Shown here piece after piece: positions 20,516-33,293 of a stretch of 64,000 nt of DNA. The notes under the pieces are model-generated. The model made no database searches, was not told the origin of the DNA, and saw nothing but the letters and a program-made list of their open reading frames with translations. Every line of letters begins with the position of its first letter. Within the stretch, counting starts at the first letter, position 1. A program made the translations under genes and the position numbers. This stretch comes from Enoplolaimus lenunculus (taxonomy: Eukaryota > Nematoda > Enoplea > Enoplida > Thoracostomopsidae): the NCBI GenBank assembly GCA_030248215.1, contig JASANG010000767.1:62001-126000 (forward strand), read 5' to 3'.

Positions 20516-22975
20516 TATAACCGATCAGCTTGTAGTCTCGATCTTAACCAGAGCGGTAATTCTCCAGCGAAGCGGATAGTTAATCCATCAAGAGGGAACG
20601 CCAGGAGCGAAACGAGGATTTTATTACAGGAGAGGACCGTTTCGTACCAATCAGCTTGTAGTCTCGATCTTAACCAGAGCGGTAATTCTCCAGCGAAGCG
20701 GATAGTTAATCCATCAAGAGGGAACGCCAGGAGCGAAACGAGGATTTTATTACAGGAGGGGACCGTTTCGTACCAATCAGCTTGTAGTCTCGATCTTAAC
20801 CAGAGCGGTAATTCTCTAGCGAAGCGGATAGTTAATCCATCAAGAGGGAACGCCAGGAGCGAAACGAGGATTTAATTACAGGAGGAAACAGTTTCGTACC
20901 AATCAGCTTGTAGTCTTGATCTTAACCAGAGCGGTAATTCTCTAGCGAGCGATAGTTAATCCATCAAGAGGACCCAGACGACGAGGATTTTATTACAGGA
21001 GGACCGTTTCGTCCAATCACTTGTAGTCTCGATCTTAACCAGAGCGGTAATTCTCTAGCGAAGCGGATAGTTAATCCATCAAGAGGAACGCCAGAGCGAA
21101 ACGAGGATTTTATTACAGGAGGGGACCGTTTCGTACCAATCAGCTTTAGTCTTGATCTTAACCAGAGCGGTAATTCTCCAGCGAGCGATAGTTAATCCAT
21201 CAAGAGGAACGCCAGACAACGAGATTTTATTACAGGAGGGGACGTTTCGTACCAATCAGCTTGTAGTCTTGATCTTAACCAGAGCGGTAATTCTCTAGCG
21301 AAGCGGATAGTTAATCCATCAAGAGGGAACGCCAGGAGCGAAACGAGGATTTTATTACAGGAGGGGACCGTTTCGTACCAATCAGCTTGTAGTCTCGATC
21401 TTAACCAGAGCGGTAATTCTCCAGCGGAGCGGATAGTTAATCCATCAAGAGGGAACGCCAGGAGCGAAACGAGGATTTTATTACAGGAGGGGACCGTTTC
21501 GTACCAATCAGCTTGTAGTCTTCCGTATTCTTAGGATCATAAGAAGAAAATATAAATAACATATAACAAAAAAAGATCTTAACCAGAGCGGTAATTCTCT
21601 AGCGAAGCGGATAGTTAATCCATCAAGAGGGAACGCCAGGAGCGAAACGAGGATTTTATTACAGGAGGGGACCGTTTCGTACCAATCAGCTTGTAGTCTC
21701 GATCTTAACCAGAGCGGTAATTCTCCAGCGGAGCGGATAGTTAATCCATCAAGAGGGAACGCCAGGAGCGAAACGAGGATTTTATTACAGGAAGGACAAT
21801 TTCGTACCGATCAGCTTGTAGTTTCGATCTTAACCAGAGCGGTAATTCTCCAGCGGAGCGGATAGTTAATCCATCAAGAGGGAACGCCAGGAGCGAAACG
21901 AGGATTTTATTACAGGAGGGGACCGTTTCGTACCAATCAGCTTGTAGTCTCGATCTTAACCAGAGCGGTAATTCTCCAGCGGAGCGGATAGTTAATCCAT
22001 CAAGAGGGAACGCCAGGAGCGAAAAAAATAGTTTTTCCCGCGGCGAGGCGAGGATTTTATTACAGGAGGGGACCGTTTCGTACCAATCAGCTTGTAGTCT
22101 CGATCTTAACCAGAGCGGTAATTCTCTAGCGAAGCGGATAGTTAATCCATCAAGAGGGAACGCCAGGAGCGAAACGAGGATTTTATTACAGTAGGGGACC
22201 GTTTCGTACCAATCAGCTTGTAGTCTCGATCTTAACCAGAGCGGTAATTCTCTAGCGGAGCGGATAGTTAATCCATCAAGACGAAACGCCAGGAGCGAAA
22301 CGAGGATTTAATTACAGGAGGAAACAGTTTCGTACCAATCAGCTTGTAGTCTTGATCTTAACCAGAGCGGTAATTCTCTAGCGAAGCGGATAGTTAATCC
22401 ATCAAGAGGGAACGCCAGGAGCGAAACGAGGATTTTATTACAGGAGGGAACAGTTTCGTACCAATCAGCTTGTAGTCTCGATCTTAACCAGAGCGGTAAT
22501 TCTCCAGCGGAGCGGATAGTTAATCCATCAAGAGGGAACGCCAGGAGCGAAACGAGGATTTTATTACAGGAGGGGACCGTTTCGTACCAATCAGCTTGTA
22601 GTCTTGATCTTAACCAGAGCGGTAATTCTCCAGCGGAGCGGATAGTTAATCCATCAAGAGGGAACGCCAGGAGCGAAACGAGGATTTTATTACAGGAGGG
22701 GACCGTTTCGTACCAATCAGCTTGTAGTCTCGATCTTAACCAGAGCGGTAATTCTCTAGCGAAGCGGATAGTTAATCCATCAAGAGGGAACGCCAGGAGC
22801 GAAACGAGGATTTTATTACAGGAGGAAACAGTTTCGTACCAATCAGCTTGTAGTCTCGATCTTAACCAGAGCGGTAATTCTCTAGCGAAGCGGATAGTTA
22901 ATCCATCAAGAGGGAACGCCAGGAGCGAAACGAGGATTTTATTACAGGAGGGGACAGTTTCGTACCATTCGGAAC
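20516..22975 (+). repeat. 126-bp satellite array, about 20 copies
   Basis: The unit runs from AACCAGAGCGGTAATTCTCC through AGTTAATCCATCAAGAGGGA, GAGCGAAACGAGGATTT and TTTCGTACCAATCAGCTTGT. Variants alternate AGCGAAGCGG/AGCGGAGCGG and GGGGACCG/GGAAACAG. Extra bases of about 52 and 27 bp interrupt the units near 21525 and 22026. Copies at about 20935-21245 lack many single bases. As 126 is a multiple of 3, open frames cross unit borders; some units carry an in-frame TAA, so coding is unlikely. Confidence 0.95.
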
Positions 22976-23325
22976 CGGAAGGTTAATCTAAAGTGTGGAA
23001 AAGTTGCTTCATCTTTTCTTCTGAAAATTTATGGACGCCATATATCTCCCTATCGCTTCTTGTATTCGATCCTGATTTAGACTGGATATTTCAACTGACA
23101 GAACACTCAGAAAGTTTGACATCTTATGAAGGTGTGAACGCAACACTTAAGCTAATCTACAGAAAAGCGATGGTTGCTCAACATGCAAGCGAGAACTAAA
23201 GAATTCAAGACAGCCATGAGACATACCGGACTTGTGTTTAGAAGTGAAACGAAAATTTTTTCAAACAGTCGCCAAAACGTCCCAAGGGAATGATCCACGC
23301 CGCGTCCCCTGGGTACTGCCCAGGG
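22976..23325. other. Spacer after the satellite
   Basis: A 68-codon frame at 22993-23199 (+) starts right at the array edge; no family recognised. GC-rich GTCCCCTGGGTACTGCCCAG ends the stretch. Confidence 0.35.
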
Positions 23326-23524
23326 GGCCCATGTATAGAACAGGGCCAGAACAGTAGTATAAGCTTATTCCTAAGCCTAAACCTAAGCCTAAGCGTGTAG
23401 GTGAGCCTATTACTAAGCCTAGGCCTACGCCTAAGCCTAAGCAAAAAATTAGTCTAAAGCTTAAACTGACTGACTCTATTATAGCCCCTCCGGAAACGAT
23501 CCGGTCCTGTTCTATACATGGGCC
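23326..23524 (+). mobile_element. Family A1 MITE, 8-bp target duplication
   Basis: GGCCCATGTATAGAACAGGG and CCTGTTCTATACATGGGCC are near-perfect inverted ends. GCCCAGGG and GCCCAGGA flank it. The core has CCTAAG and CCTAGGCCTACG variants. Confidence 0.9.
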
Positions 23525-24224
23525 GCCCAGGACATAGACCAAATAGGGAAGGACTTTATCAAATTTGCTTTTGCTTACTGAGTTTGGTGTAAATGAAATT
23601 GTACACTCATAGTGCCTTCGTAATATAAAGCATTACTATTACTCTCTTGTTATGACAACGGCTCACATTTGTGGTTTGTTTGTTTTTGCTCAAAAAGTTA
23701 AGTATTTACTTAAGTCAACGACTTAAGTAATTTCATAAGTACAACTAAGTAAATACTCAAGTAAGATTTCAAAAACCCGCCAGTAAATTGATTGACAAAA
23801 TTGATTACCATTGGCCGGGCAAGTGACTCAAGTTTGAATTATGAAACGTTACAAGTATTTGGTACGTTTAACGAACCGCAGTGATATTCTATTTACAACG
23901 ATTTCAATTTACAATAACGAAAAAAGCCCCCGACTTCGAGGAAAAAAAGTTTTTTTTCTGTTAGAATTTTCATAATTATTATTATAATTATTATTATTAT
24001 TGTTCAAAACCCACGCAACCAAAAAGAAATATTTTATCACCTAAAATGTGACCCCACGCTGCGTTTCGTTTAAAATTTGCAATTCTTGAAAACTTTTTCA
24101 CTCGTGTACCTAAACACCCCCGCCGGTGAACATATTAGCAGTCCAGCTAACAGTACCACAGTTGTAGAGGGTGACAGATGGTGCCGCCCCCATTTTTGAA
24201 ATCAGAAAATTGTATTTGAAAAAG
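23525..24224. other. Spacer with a short (ATT)n tract
   Basis: ATTATTATTATAATTATTAT lies near 23970-24001. No gene is seen. Confidence 0.5.
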
Positions 24225-24407
24225 TTAGAGTAAATTCAAAGTTTAGACTAATATTTTGCTTAAGCGTAGATTTAGGCTTAGGCGTAAATATAACCTCATT
24301 CATAGGCTTAGGCTTAGGCTTAAATATAAAGTCATTCTAAGGCTAACGTTTAGGCGTATGCTTAGGAATTTTATAATCCTGTTACAGCCGTGTTCTACAC
24401 ATTGACC
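24225..24407 (-). mobile_element. Family A MITE, left end lost
   Basis: TTTAGACTAATATTTTGCTT then TTAGGC repeats in two blocks, and the A1-like end GTGTTCTACACATTGACC. Confidence 0.65.
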
Positions 24408-25333
24408 AAAATTATAGACAAGAATTAAAAGCGTAGTAGGTTTGAAATAACTTTTACTATCCCCTCAATAAATCTTTGTTTCACCTCCGCAATCAAAAAC
24501 GCCTGCCGTCATACGGCTATTTTTAGTCTTTTGGACCGAGATCGGACACGAACAATTGAGCATAAATATCAATTTTAACTTTATTGTTCAGTATTCTTTC
24601 ACAATGTTTACGAACAACTGTGAGTTCGAGTTTTGAATGCGTAAGGTTATATAATCGCTTTTCTGTTTCGACATGACCGGGTTCAGCTATGAGCGTAATC
24701 CTATTTTAGAAATTTAGGACGTTTTCCGTTAAATGGCCGAGAGCCGCCGTTTGCTCCAAAAATGGTTGGAATTTGAATTTTTTTTTGCATATTTGCGCTT
24801 GCCATGGTGGCACCCGTTAATTATTCTACATTGGAATTTGTATATTTCAAAAAGTCGTTGCAACATCAGACACTGAGTCTAAAAACTTGCCAAAAACTTT
24901 CGCGATTTATAAATCACTCGACTCTGGTTTGGTGTGATGAGTAGAATGGTGCAAAATGAACTATTTAGCTATCTGACAATTAGTGCTTGAGTTATGGTTA
25001 AATAACTGGTTCAACGTCTCTACGAACCGTTTTCAGAGTGCCAAATCAGTTATTTGACCATAACTCGGACGATAATAGTCAAATAGTGAAATAATTATAC
25101 AACACTGTTGTACTCAGCACGACAAATTTGGAAGATTGTCTAGTTTATCATGCTATAGGAATATCTAATAGTCAATCAATGTCTTCGGTTTCGTTTTTAT
25201 TTTCTGGTAAAATTGCTAATTTTTGTAACCTTTTTATTCGCTGTTTTAAAAATTAACTGAGATCAAATTTCATGATTTTAACGTGGCTTTTAAGCGAACG
25301 CTACATGATTGCGGCGGAGAGCGAAAATTGTTA
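24408..25333. other. AT-rich spacer
   Basis: Imperfect inverted words AACTGGTTCAACGTCTCTAC / GTTATTTGACCATAACTC occur near 25000. No gene is supported. Confidence 0.4.
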
Positions 25334-25581
25334 CACTGTAAATTTTAGTGAGTTGATTTTAGCTAAGAATGAGTTGAATCACTCAGTCTGAGTTAGGTCA
25401 ATCAGAACTCAGAATATTGCGGTGATTCAATTCATTCTGAGTTAATCAACTCTCCCAGAGTGAACTCAACTTAGGGTAAGAATCAACTCTACTCAGAGTG
25501 AGTTTATGTTCACTTGTATTAATTCAGAAATAACAAACTCGCAAGCTGAATTGATTAATCAACTCACTGGAATTTACAGCG
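25334..25581 (-). mobile_element. Family D MITE
   Basis: CACTGTAAATTTTAGTGAGT to CACTGGAATTTACAGCG with the usual ACTCAGAGTGAGTT words. Confidence 0.85.
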
Positions 25582-26449
25582 TAGGAAAGACACACAGGGT
25601 AAAATTGGTTGAAACACCATTTCGGTTGTTAAATAATAAAGGTATTTTACAGTTGGATGTACATTGGACATAATTTTGGCATAAGAGTCGGTATTTTATC
25701 GAAACCGTTTGTATCTATGAATAAGGTATGTTATGCATCTTTAAGTAGCGAAAATTCAAACTTTTACAAATTAACCATAGCAAATTTCGTAAGCTAAAAT
25801 GTATAAACCCAAAACATTATCGCTATTTAATCAGTTTTATATATTTGTCATGGTACAAATGAGAACTTAAACGCTAAGTTTACGCAAAGCTCACAGCTAA
25901 AAAAGTTTATTTTATGACACAAATCCCTCGTTTGATTCTTGCGCCACTAATACTTCGACGGCAGTTTTCTACTTCGATATCAAATTCATTAAATTACAAT
26001 TTTTAATATTAATTGCGCAAAAAAAGCCTGACGCCAAAAAATATTTATTCAGCATAAAACTATAATAAGCATTTTATACTAATTAAGGTTAAATTGATTG
26101 TTGGTCGTATGGTTTGGGTCGGAGACGCCGGCTCAATCAAAACGTTGATAAAATTAAAATTGTCTTGCGGTTTATGCATCGATCATTTTATAATTTTGAT
26201 TTGTTTTCGTCTCATTTTTAAGTAAAAAAACTTTATTAATTAAGTAAAAAAAGTTCTTAAATATTAATGATGACGGTCTTTAGGAATTATATTTTAGCGA
26301 ATAATTTTAGTGATTTTTTACATAAAAATAAATGTATTTGGTGGAGTTGCTGAAAAAATAACAAATTAATTTGAAATTACTTTATATAACCACTAATCGC
26401 TTAAACATACTATGGAATATGAAATATTCCATGCCTTACAATTTTTCCT
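25582..26449. other. AT-rich spacer
   Basis: Nothing recognisable. Confidence 0.5.
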
Positions 26450-26656
26450 CACAGAAAATTTTTTATTAAAAACAATTTTTCCCGCAGTATTTTTTGTGAT
26501 AAATAGTAAGGTCCCTACATTACAATTTTTTACACTTTTTTCCGCAGCTTTTTTTGTGATAAAATGGTTAGGTCTCTAGCCTACAATTTTTACGTTGCAT
26601 AACATTTGCCATGCAGCCTGCCCCCCCATGAGAAATTTTTAGATCCGCCTGTACTG
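26450..26656. repeat. Short tandem duplication plus family J scrap
   Basis: Two copies of a unit with TTTTTTGTGATAAA, AAGGTCCCTACATTACAATT (or GGTCTCTAGCCTACAATT) and CCGCAG lie in tandem. GCCCCCCCATGAGAAATTTT and TAGATCCGCCTG follow. A related GGTCCCTACCTTACAATTTT lies at 58091. Confidence 0.5.
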
Positions 26657-27636
26657 GCCATCGCAAAGCAGTAAAATTTCATTGGTGAATCTTACATTAA
26701 GTCAAGTTTTTGTTGCAATTTGATTGGTTTGAAGCAACATCAGACGATGTCCGACTTGTAGAATAGCTACGAAATTCTAGTAAATAACACAAATTTAGTT
26801 CAACTACGCATGGTCTTAGCCAGGATTTAAGAAAGAAAGGTTACGTTACGGTCAATATTCATTTCGAAGGCAATGGGGTTTCTTGCGTAGCAAACTCAAG
26901 CGGTGTCTATAACCGAAAACCTTATGCAAAAAACTGAAAAAGGGGGTTTCACACGTTAAACCTCCCCCTGTTCGCGGGCCTACACCCTTGTCACCGCGAG
27001 CTATTTACAACTGGTCCGCAACTGTTTTTTTTTTATTTTTCTCAACTCGACCGTGTCACCAGATATGGAAGCGTTGGACAAATATGCTACACGCGCTGAG
27101 TACATTGCTTTGTATGTGGAATAAACCTTGTCGCATACACTTGAGTTCACGTCTAAAGAGCGTTTATCATCTCATCACCAAAGTAATTCAAATAATTTTT
27201 TTTTCAATTTTAAACTGAACTTCACATTTAGGATTTTAGTAATTGTTCACATTTTGGATTTCAGTAATTCACAGGGTTGTGACGCTAATTTGTAATAAAA
27301 TGTCACAAAAACATGACGCGAAGTATTAATAAAATTATTTTTATAATTTCATGCCTAAATTGACAGCGAATATTGTATTATTTTAAGTAATTGTCAAATA
27401 TGCACTGTACTGACAAATTTAAAATGAACGCAGACTAAAATCCGCAATTGCGATTAAATTATTCGTTTTTAGAAGAATAAAATCAAACTCTGTTTTATTA
27501 AAATAGCAGTGCAGCTAATGAAAAAAGCTTGATTTCCATAAGAATTTTTTGGGGGGTGGTCTGGTCGTCCCTCTGTCAATATTTCTGCTGTCATGAAAAT
27601 TGATTTATATTAATTTTAACCATTGACAAGGAAATA
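26657..27636. other. Spacer of about 1 kb
   Basis: A 76-codon frame at 26988-27218 (+) has no recognised domain. Nothing else is seen. Confidence 0.4.
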
Positions 27637-27850
27637 CACTGTAAATTCCAACGAGTTAATTAATCAACTCAGACGGAAAGTTAGTGATTTCTGAGTTTAT
27701 AACAGCAAACTTTAACTCACTCTTAGTTAATTTGGTTATTAAATCAGAATGAGTTATATCAACTCAGAGTTATGAGTTCTGATAGTCCTAACTCAGACTG
27801 AGTGATTCAACTCAGTCTGAGTTGAAACCAACTCACTGGAATTTACACTG
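27637..27850 (+). mobile_element. Family D MITE
   Basis: CACTGTAAATTCCAACGAGT to CACTGGAATTTACACTG; flanked by TA on both sides. Confidence 0.85.
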
Positions 27851-28097
27851 TAAGTTTATTTTAAGAACAGGCGAATCCAAGTCGAACTTTGCAGGATGCG
27901 GTCCTCCAACCGAGGGATCAAACTGCAAAGTTTATCAGTCGAATTTTAGTGTTGCAGTTGCGTTTGACTTCTCGGTCGATTCGCTCGTGAACATTTGTTT
28001 CTTCACTCGGTTGAAAATTTCTCAATTCGTCACTGAGTTTGAGTGCCAAATCACATTCTTACTCGAGTTCCGAACTATACACTGAGTTGCCGAACTT

Positions 28098-28213
28098 TGA
28101 GTTGCCGAAATCATGCAATTTTTACTCGAGTTGCCGAAATCATGCAATTTTTACTCGAGTTGCCGAAATCATGCAATTTTTACTCGAGTTGCCGAAATCA
28201 TGCAATTTTTAGT
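28098..28213 (+). repeat. 29-bp minisatellite, about 4 copies
   Basis: The unit contains GAGTTGCCGAAATCATGC plus AATTTTTACTC; copies are nearly identical. Confidence 0.9.
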
Positions 28214-28520
28214 CAAAATATTATTATGCTATTCTGAATTTGACAGCTAATTTTGTCAAATTATCAACTACAAACTACGTCAAAGCAGAACTTTACAGTA
28301 TTTTGATTGCTTAAGTTTTGAAATGAGAACTTCTGATAATTTTGAAGTACAAATGTTGTATTTTACGCAAAATTAAAATGTCAAAATTGTTCGAACACAG
28401 AACAGCGTCTACGTGTCATCAGAAGAGACTTGAGAAGACGGGATAATTTATATGAATAAAGGTTCCGCCTCAAGGTGAAGCTAGAATTGATACTACTGTA
28501 CTGATCCGAATAAGAGGAGA

Positions 28521-28772
28521 CACTGTAAATTCCAATAAGTCGATTAATCAATTCAGCTAGCGAGTTGGTTATTTCTGAATTAATATCAGTAAACATTAAC
28601 TCACTCTGAGTTGAGTTGATTATCACTCTGAGTTTAGTTGACTTTGGTTGAGTTGATTAATTAACTCAGAATGAATTGAACCGGCTCAAAATTCTGAATT
28701 CTGATAGTCCTAACTCAGACTGAATGATTCAACTCATTCTGAGTTAAAATCAACTCACTAAAAGTTACAGTG
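28521..28772 (+). mobile_element. Family D MITE nested in G, left
   Basis: CACTGTAAATTCCAATAAGT to ACTAAAAGTTACAGTG. Flanks GAGA and GAAA could be a 4-bp target duplication. Confidence 0.85.
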
Positions 28773-29103
28773 GAAAGACTGATATTTAATTTGGCTCTCC
28801 AGAATGTTCTCCTTGTTATTCGTTTGCGGGCTGCTATTTATTTTAAAGGCTCTCAATGTTAGTAAGACCCAATTCGCTTTTTAGATGCCACCTTTTGGGC
28901 AGAAGTGATTTTCTCCGAAGCCTTTCTGTTGAGTGCCATTCTGGTTAACATTTTTCCTCGTTAAATTAAGTTTATGCTGGTTGTATAAGTGTCTGTTACA
29001 TATTTGAGCAGTGTTGGCCATTCTTCTGCTTGAACGACCATATTATGCTATGGATACGGACTTCTATTGATCGGGCTCAAAAATTGGTATTCGCCTCTTT
29101 ATT

Positions 29104-29357
29104 CACTGTAAATTTTAGTGAGTTGATTTTAACTCAGAATGAGTTAAATCACTCAGTCTGAGTAAGGACTATCAGAACTCATAATTCTGAATTGATACAA
29201 CTCACATTCTGATTTAAATAATCAACTTTGTCGTAATCAATTCAACTCGGAATGAGAATCAGCGCAACTCAGAGTGAGTTAAAGTTTACTGTAATTAACT
29301 CAGAAATAACTAAATTTCCGTATCAGTTTATTAATTCAATCATTGGAATTTACAGTG
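29104..29357 (-). mobile_element. Family D MITE nested in G, right
   Basis: CACTGTAAATTTTAGTGAGT to ATTGGAATTTACAGTG; TATT flanks both sides. Confidence 0.85.
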
Positions 29358-29724
29358 TATTCCCTCTTATTCGAGTCGCTACAGTACCCGGGCAAAGTTC
29401 AGCCAATTACTCCAAACTTTATCTTTTCAGCTCGGGAAACAGCGGAGCACAGTTAGGTACCCTCTGAATATTGCTATTAGCTGGCTCTTGTATAACAGCT
29501 TCCAGGATAAATTATACGTTAGAAGGCTGTTGAAATCAAGTTTAATCTTGAGATTCGCGTGAACAAACATTTTGGAATTTGTCAGATTTTTCATTTTTTC
29601 AAATTTTTTGACTTTCTTTCTGAATCAAAACCGCTTCACAACCATACAGTCATTAGTTGAAGAAATATAGAAAATATATTGATTATTGCAGAAATATAAT
29701 TTGATAGCATGTACTGGATATATC

Positions 29725-29925
29725 GGCCAATGTAAAGAACAGGGGGAACAGTATTATAAGCACATTCTTAAGCCTAAGCCTAAGCTTTAGCGTAAAACTG
29801 AGCAGATTCCTAAGCCTATTCCTAAGCTTACAGCCTAAGCCAAGCTAAAAAATTTGGCTGAAGCTTAAGCTTACTCTATTGACGTCCCACAGAAAAATGT
29901 TCCGTCCCTGATCATTACATGGGCC
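29725..29925 (+). mobile_element. Family A2 MITE, 8-bp target duplication
   Basis: GGCCAATGTAAAGAACAGGG and CCCTGATCATTACATGGGCC; GATATATC and GATATATT flank it. CCTAAG core and AAGCTTAAGCTTACTC arm are present. Confidence 0.9.
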
Positions 29926-30180
29926 GATATATTTAAGGAAAAACATTTGTATTTTTCGATTACTACAAAACATGATAATGTCTCGAGGGTAAGCAGCTGG
30001 CTTATTCCTAAAATTACATCCAAGATGTTAGGATAAAAATAGATTTTTTTTGCATTTATAAGTCAGTCAAATGCCCAAAAATTTGGTTCCAATGTCGACC
30101 CATGTTACGATTAGAAGCTGAACGTTTTTATGGGGGACTGAGTAAGCTTAGGATTTACACTCTTTTTTGAGCTTTAGGCA

Positions 30181-30432
30181 CACTGTAAATTTTAGTGAGT
30201 TGATTTTAACTCAGAATGAGTTAAATCACTCAGTCTGAGTTAGGACTATCAGAACTCACAATTTTGAGTTGATTCAATTCATTCTGAGTTAATTAATCAA
30301 CTCAGCCAGAGTCAACTCAACTCAGAGTAAGAATCAACTCAACTCAGAGTGAGTTAATGTTTACTGTTATTTATTCAGAAATATCCACCTCGCAAGCTGA
30401 ATTGATTAATCTACTTAGTAGAATTTACAGTG
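30181..30432 (-). mobile_element. Family D MITE
   Basis: CACTGTAAATTTTAGTGAGT to TAGTAGAATTTACAGTG; well preserved interior. Confidence 0.9.
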
Positions 30433-30624
30433 CATATGCTTTGGCTTAAACTGCTTGGCTGATAAGTAAATTCTTAGCCACTACTGGTTTTATTTGACAA
30501 AGAATATCCTACATTATTTGTAGGTAAGTTTTCTCAAAATGTGTATAAAATTCATTTATCAGTTGGTGATAAGTCTTGTAACTTTCGAAACAATGAAAAA
30601 ATAAAATTATTGCACACTGACTGC

Positions 30625-30816
30625 GGCCCAGGATTACTTGTAGGCCCGTCCCGGTTTCTGGTGTGTCTGCAAAAGAGTCGACTTAGATTGTAGGCTATAT
30701 TTTTCTGCTTAGGTTTAGGCTTTAGGCTTAGCAATACGAATTTTGTTTCGACGCTTCGGCTTTAGGCTTAGGAATACGCCTAATCTACTGTTCCAGCCCT
30801 GAAATGAGCATTAGCC
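30625..30816 (-). mobile_element. Family A3 MITE
   Basis: GGCCCAGGATTACTTGTAGG with CGTCCCGGTTTCTGG, a TTTAGGCTTAGG core, and CCAGCCCTGAAATGAGCATTAGCC in parts at the right. Confidence 0.75.
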
Positions 30817-31916
30817 ATAACTGCAGTGAACTCATTTTTGTTGCGGTTCTGTATTCCAATTTACAACTAAAAATTAACAAAATCATAAAACATTTAAAGT
30901 CTAAAAATTCCAATTCCAATTCACGTTCCAACGACAAAATTCATTTTCGACTACGATTCTGATTGCGACAAAATTACGTTCCGATTCTAACCCTGGCGGT
31001 CAGTATTTTATAATTTGCGTTGAATCGTAGTAAATTTGAGTTGCTGTCAAATTCAATTAAACTACTCAATCCGGTAGTTTTTACATTTGAACCGTATTTG
31101 ATTTTGTCAAAATGAATTTCATTTTAAATTTTCGCAATTTTTGCCCCATAAACCACGCGGTCCGCAAGCCAGAGGCGTAGCCAGAATTTCAGTTCACGTA
31201 CCAATAACCAATCAGGAACATTTTTTGCTAATGAGCATAGCGAGCGTCAAAATTGCGATGACGAGTGCAGAGTTATTCTACAGCCTGTTGAGGGGTGTGC
31301 TTTTTTGACCTCTGAAAATTTCACTGGACGCAATATATCTTCTGTATCCCCCCTGGTTGTATACACCACGGTCCCACCGCGTGAAAACCTACGTCAGAGT
31401 TTGTGGCCACATTTTGCGAATGCTAATTGCTTATTTCGCCTCAGGCCGAATACTTTTAATTCATTTTGTTTGACGCTTTTATCTGTGTAAAATTTTTGAC
31501 GATGATTACTTAGCTAAGATATATTAGATTGTGTCACTTCAATTTTATTAACAGTTTGATTTTGATACGAATATTTGACAGCTAAACATTTGCAAGCAAC
31601 GACGCAACTTTCAGCGTTTTAGCTGAATACGAGTCTGTAAAAGTTAGCATAGTTTTTAATTTGAGTCAAAAAATTATTTTCTCAAATTTTATTATTTTAT
31701 CAATTTATTTAGGATATCACCTAATGACAAATAGACAAATTTCAATAACGAAACCGCAATTGCTTCACAGTATATATGTCCTACTTTGTTAAATTTTCAA
31801 GACATTATTGTGTTGTATTTCAGACATTAATAGCGTATTAAACAGCTTAGAAATTTGTGTCTCAAATGGTTCAAATATAAATGTCTTATACTCAAGAAAT
31901 TACGATTTACCATTTA
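30817..31916. other. Spacer of 1.1 kb
   Basis: AT-rich. A weak AATTCCAATTCCAATTCACG run lies near 30905. No gene is supported. Confidence 0.4.
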
Positions 31917-32101
31917 GGTCCATGTTACTTTAAGGGGCGTCTAGGTTTCTGGTTGATCTATAAAAGAGAAGGATTAGATTCTGGATTAAACTTTTTTGCT
32001 TAGGCTTAGGCTTAGGCTTAAGAAAGCATTTATGCAACGCTAAGGCTTAGGCTTAGGAACACGCTTAATCTACTCTTACGCCCCGAATAGTAACATTGGC
32101 C
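31917..32101 (-). mobile_element. Family A3 MITE, 8-bp target duplication
   Basis: GGTCCATGTTACTTTAAGGG to ACGCCCCGAATAGTAACATTGGCC in parts; ACCATTTA and ACAATTTA flank it. Confidence 0.9.
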
Positions 32102-33126
32102 ACAATTTATAAGAAACAATTTTTTTCTTTCAAGAAATAGTTGTGTAATATTCAAGAATTTATTTTCTAATTCTTATGTATGTAAAAAAAAGTTGATCTG
32201 TTTATATTCATTAGAGAGTATATAAATATAATATCGAATTTCAAAGATATTTCGGGTTGAGCTCAGGTAGGCAATTTCTCTAGCAAATCATGTTTCTAAC
32301 ACATATATTTTTCAAAAAGCAGCATAACAAGTCTTCATTTCAGACATATTTGTCTTGTGTTTCAGAAATATGTGTCTTAATCGTTTGTGAAACACACTCT
32401 TAAATTTAACACATTTAAGTATTAAAAATTTCCGACACAGATTGCTGAAAAATTTTAGAAACTAAGACATAATTGGCATGAATTTAAGAAAATATTTCTT
32501 GAATATTAGAAAATGTTTTTGTGTATAACTGCGCATATCGACTAAAACATTAAAAATAGCCCAAAAATTTCAAGAATAGTGCCCGTAATTTGAAAGACAT
32601 TGCCCAGTTTAAAAGCCTAAATTACCGTTATATAATTTAGCTACCTTGCCAGCATATATTAAAAAAATTGCCAATTTTCAGCAAGCTTATATTTCAGCTT
32701 AATTGTTTATTATTCGGTGCTTTGCCAACACAACAAGTGTTAAATCTGATCTACAGATATAAATTCAAAGCCTACGCTGCCAAAAATTCCGATTCAACAA
32801 AGGAAATCGATTCAAGTTCCATTTTGAAAATGTGGTACCAGATGCCTTGAAAGGTTTCGATCAGAACATTAAATGTCACAAGGGTTTGCAACGTAGATAT
32901 TTTGAACATATGAATTTGACATAAATTCACGCTCCAATGAACGACAACCAAAGGTGTCACAGATCATAAACGCAAATTTCAATTTTGAAAGTGAAAATAT
33001 TTAAAGTCCGCCTACGTTGTCTGCTCTGCTATTTTAAGATTTGGTAAATTTTTAAATAAGTATAGTTCACATCTTCGACGACCAGTAACGTACCCTAGAT
33101 TTCAATTCGGGAACATATAGCTTCAA
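32102..33126. other. Spacer of 1 kb
   Basis: Words such as TTTCAGAAATATGTGTCTTA recur loosely. A 60-codon frame at 32668-32850 (+) is unrecognised. Confidence 0.4.
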
Positions 33127-33293
33127 CAGGACCGTAGCCAAAGAGGGATCAGGGTGGCTCAGTCTTCCTCCCTGACAAAATTTTGGCTCCCCACACAAAT
33201 TTTCTACCTTGCTTGTAAGTCAACGATAACCCTTGTATGTCCAGCTTGAAGAATTTTTAGCCGTCATCGTAAGGTGAACTGGCCATGGGTCTG
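33127..33293 (+). mobile_element. Family I repeat
   Basis: GACCGTAGCCAAAGAGGGAT to AAGGTGAACTGGCCATGGGT, with CAAATTTTCTACCTTGCTTG inside. Confidence 0.6.

Larger units (their letters stand above)
28496..29384 (+). mobile_element. Family G MITE carrying two family D insertions
   Basis: CTGTACTGATCCGAATAAGA starts it after TA, and CTTATTCGAGTCGCTACAG ends it before TA. Interior pieces (GACTGATATTTAATTTGGC, TCTATTGATCGGGCTCAAAA) match family G. D elements sit about 25 bp inside each end. Confidence 0.85.

Noticed and set aside
20438-20875. A 145-codon frame with 42-residue repeats
   Set aside because: The 126-bp satellite unit is a multiple of 3; other units carry an in-frame TAA and there is no start or splice context.
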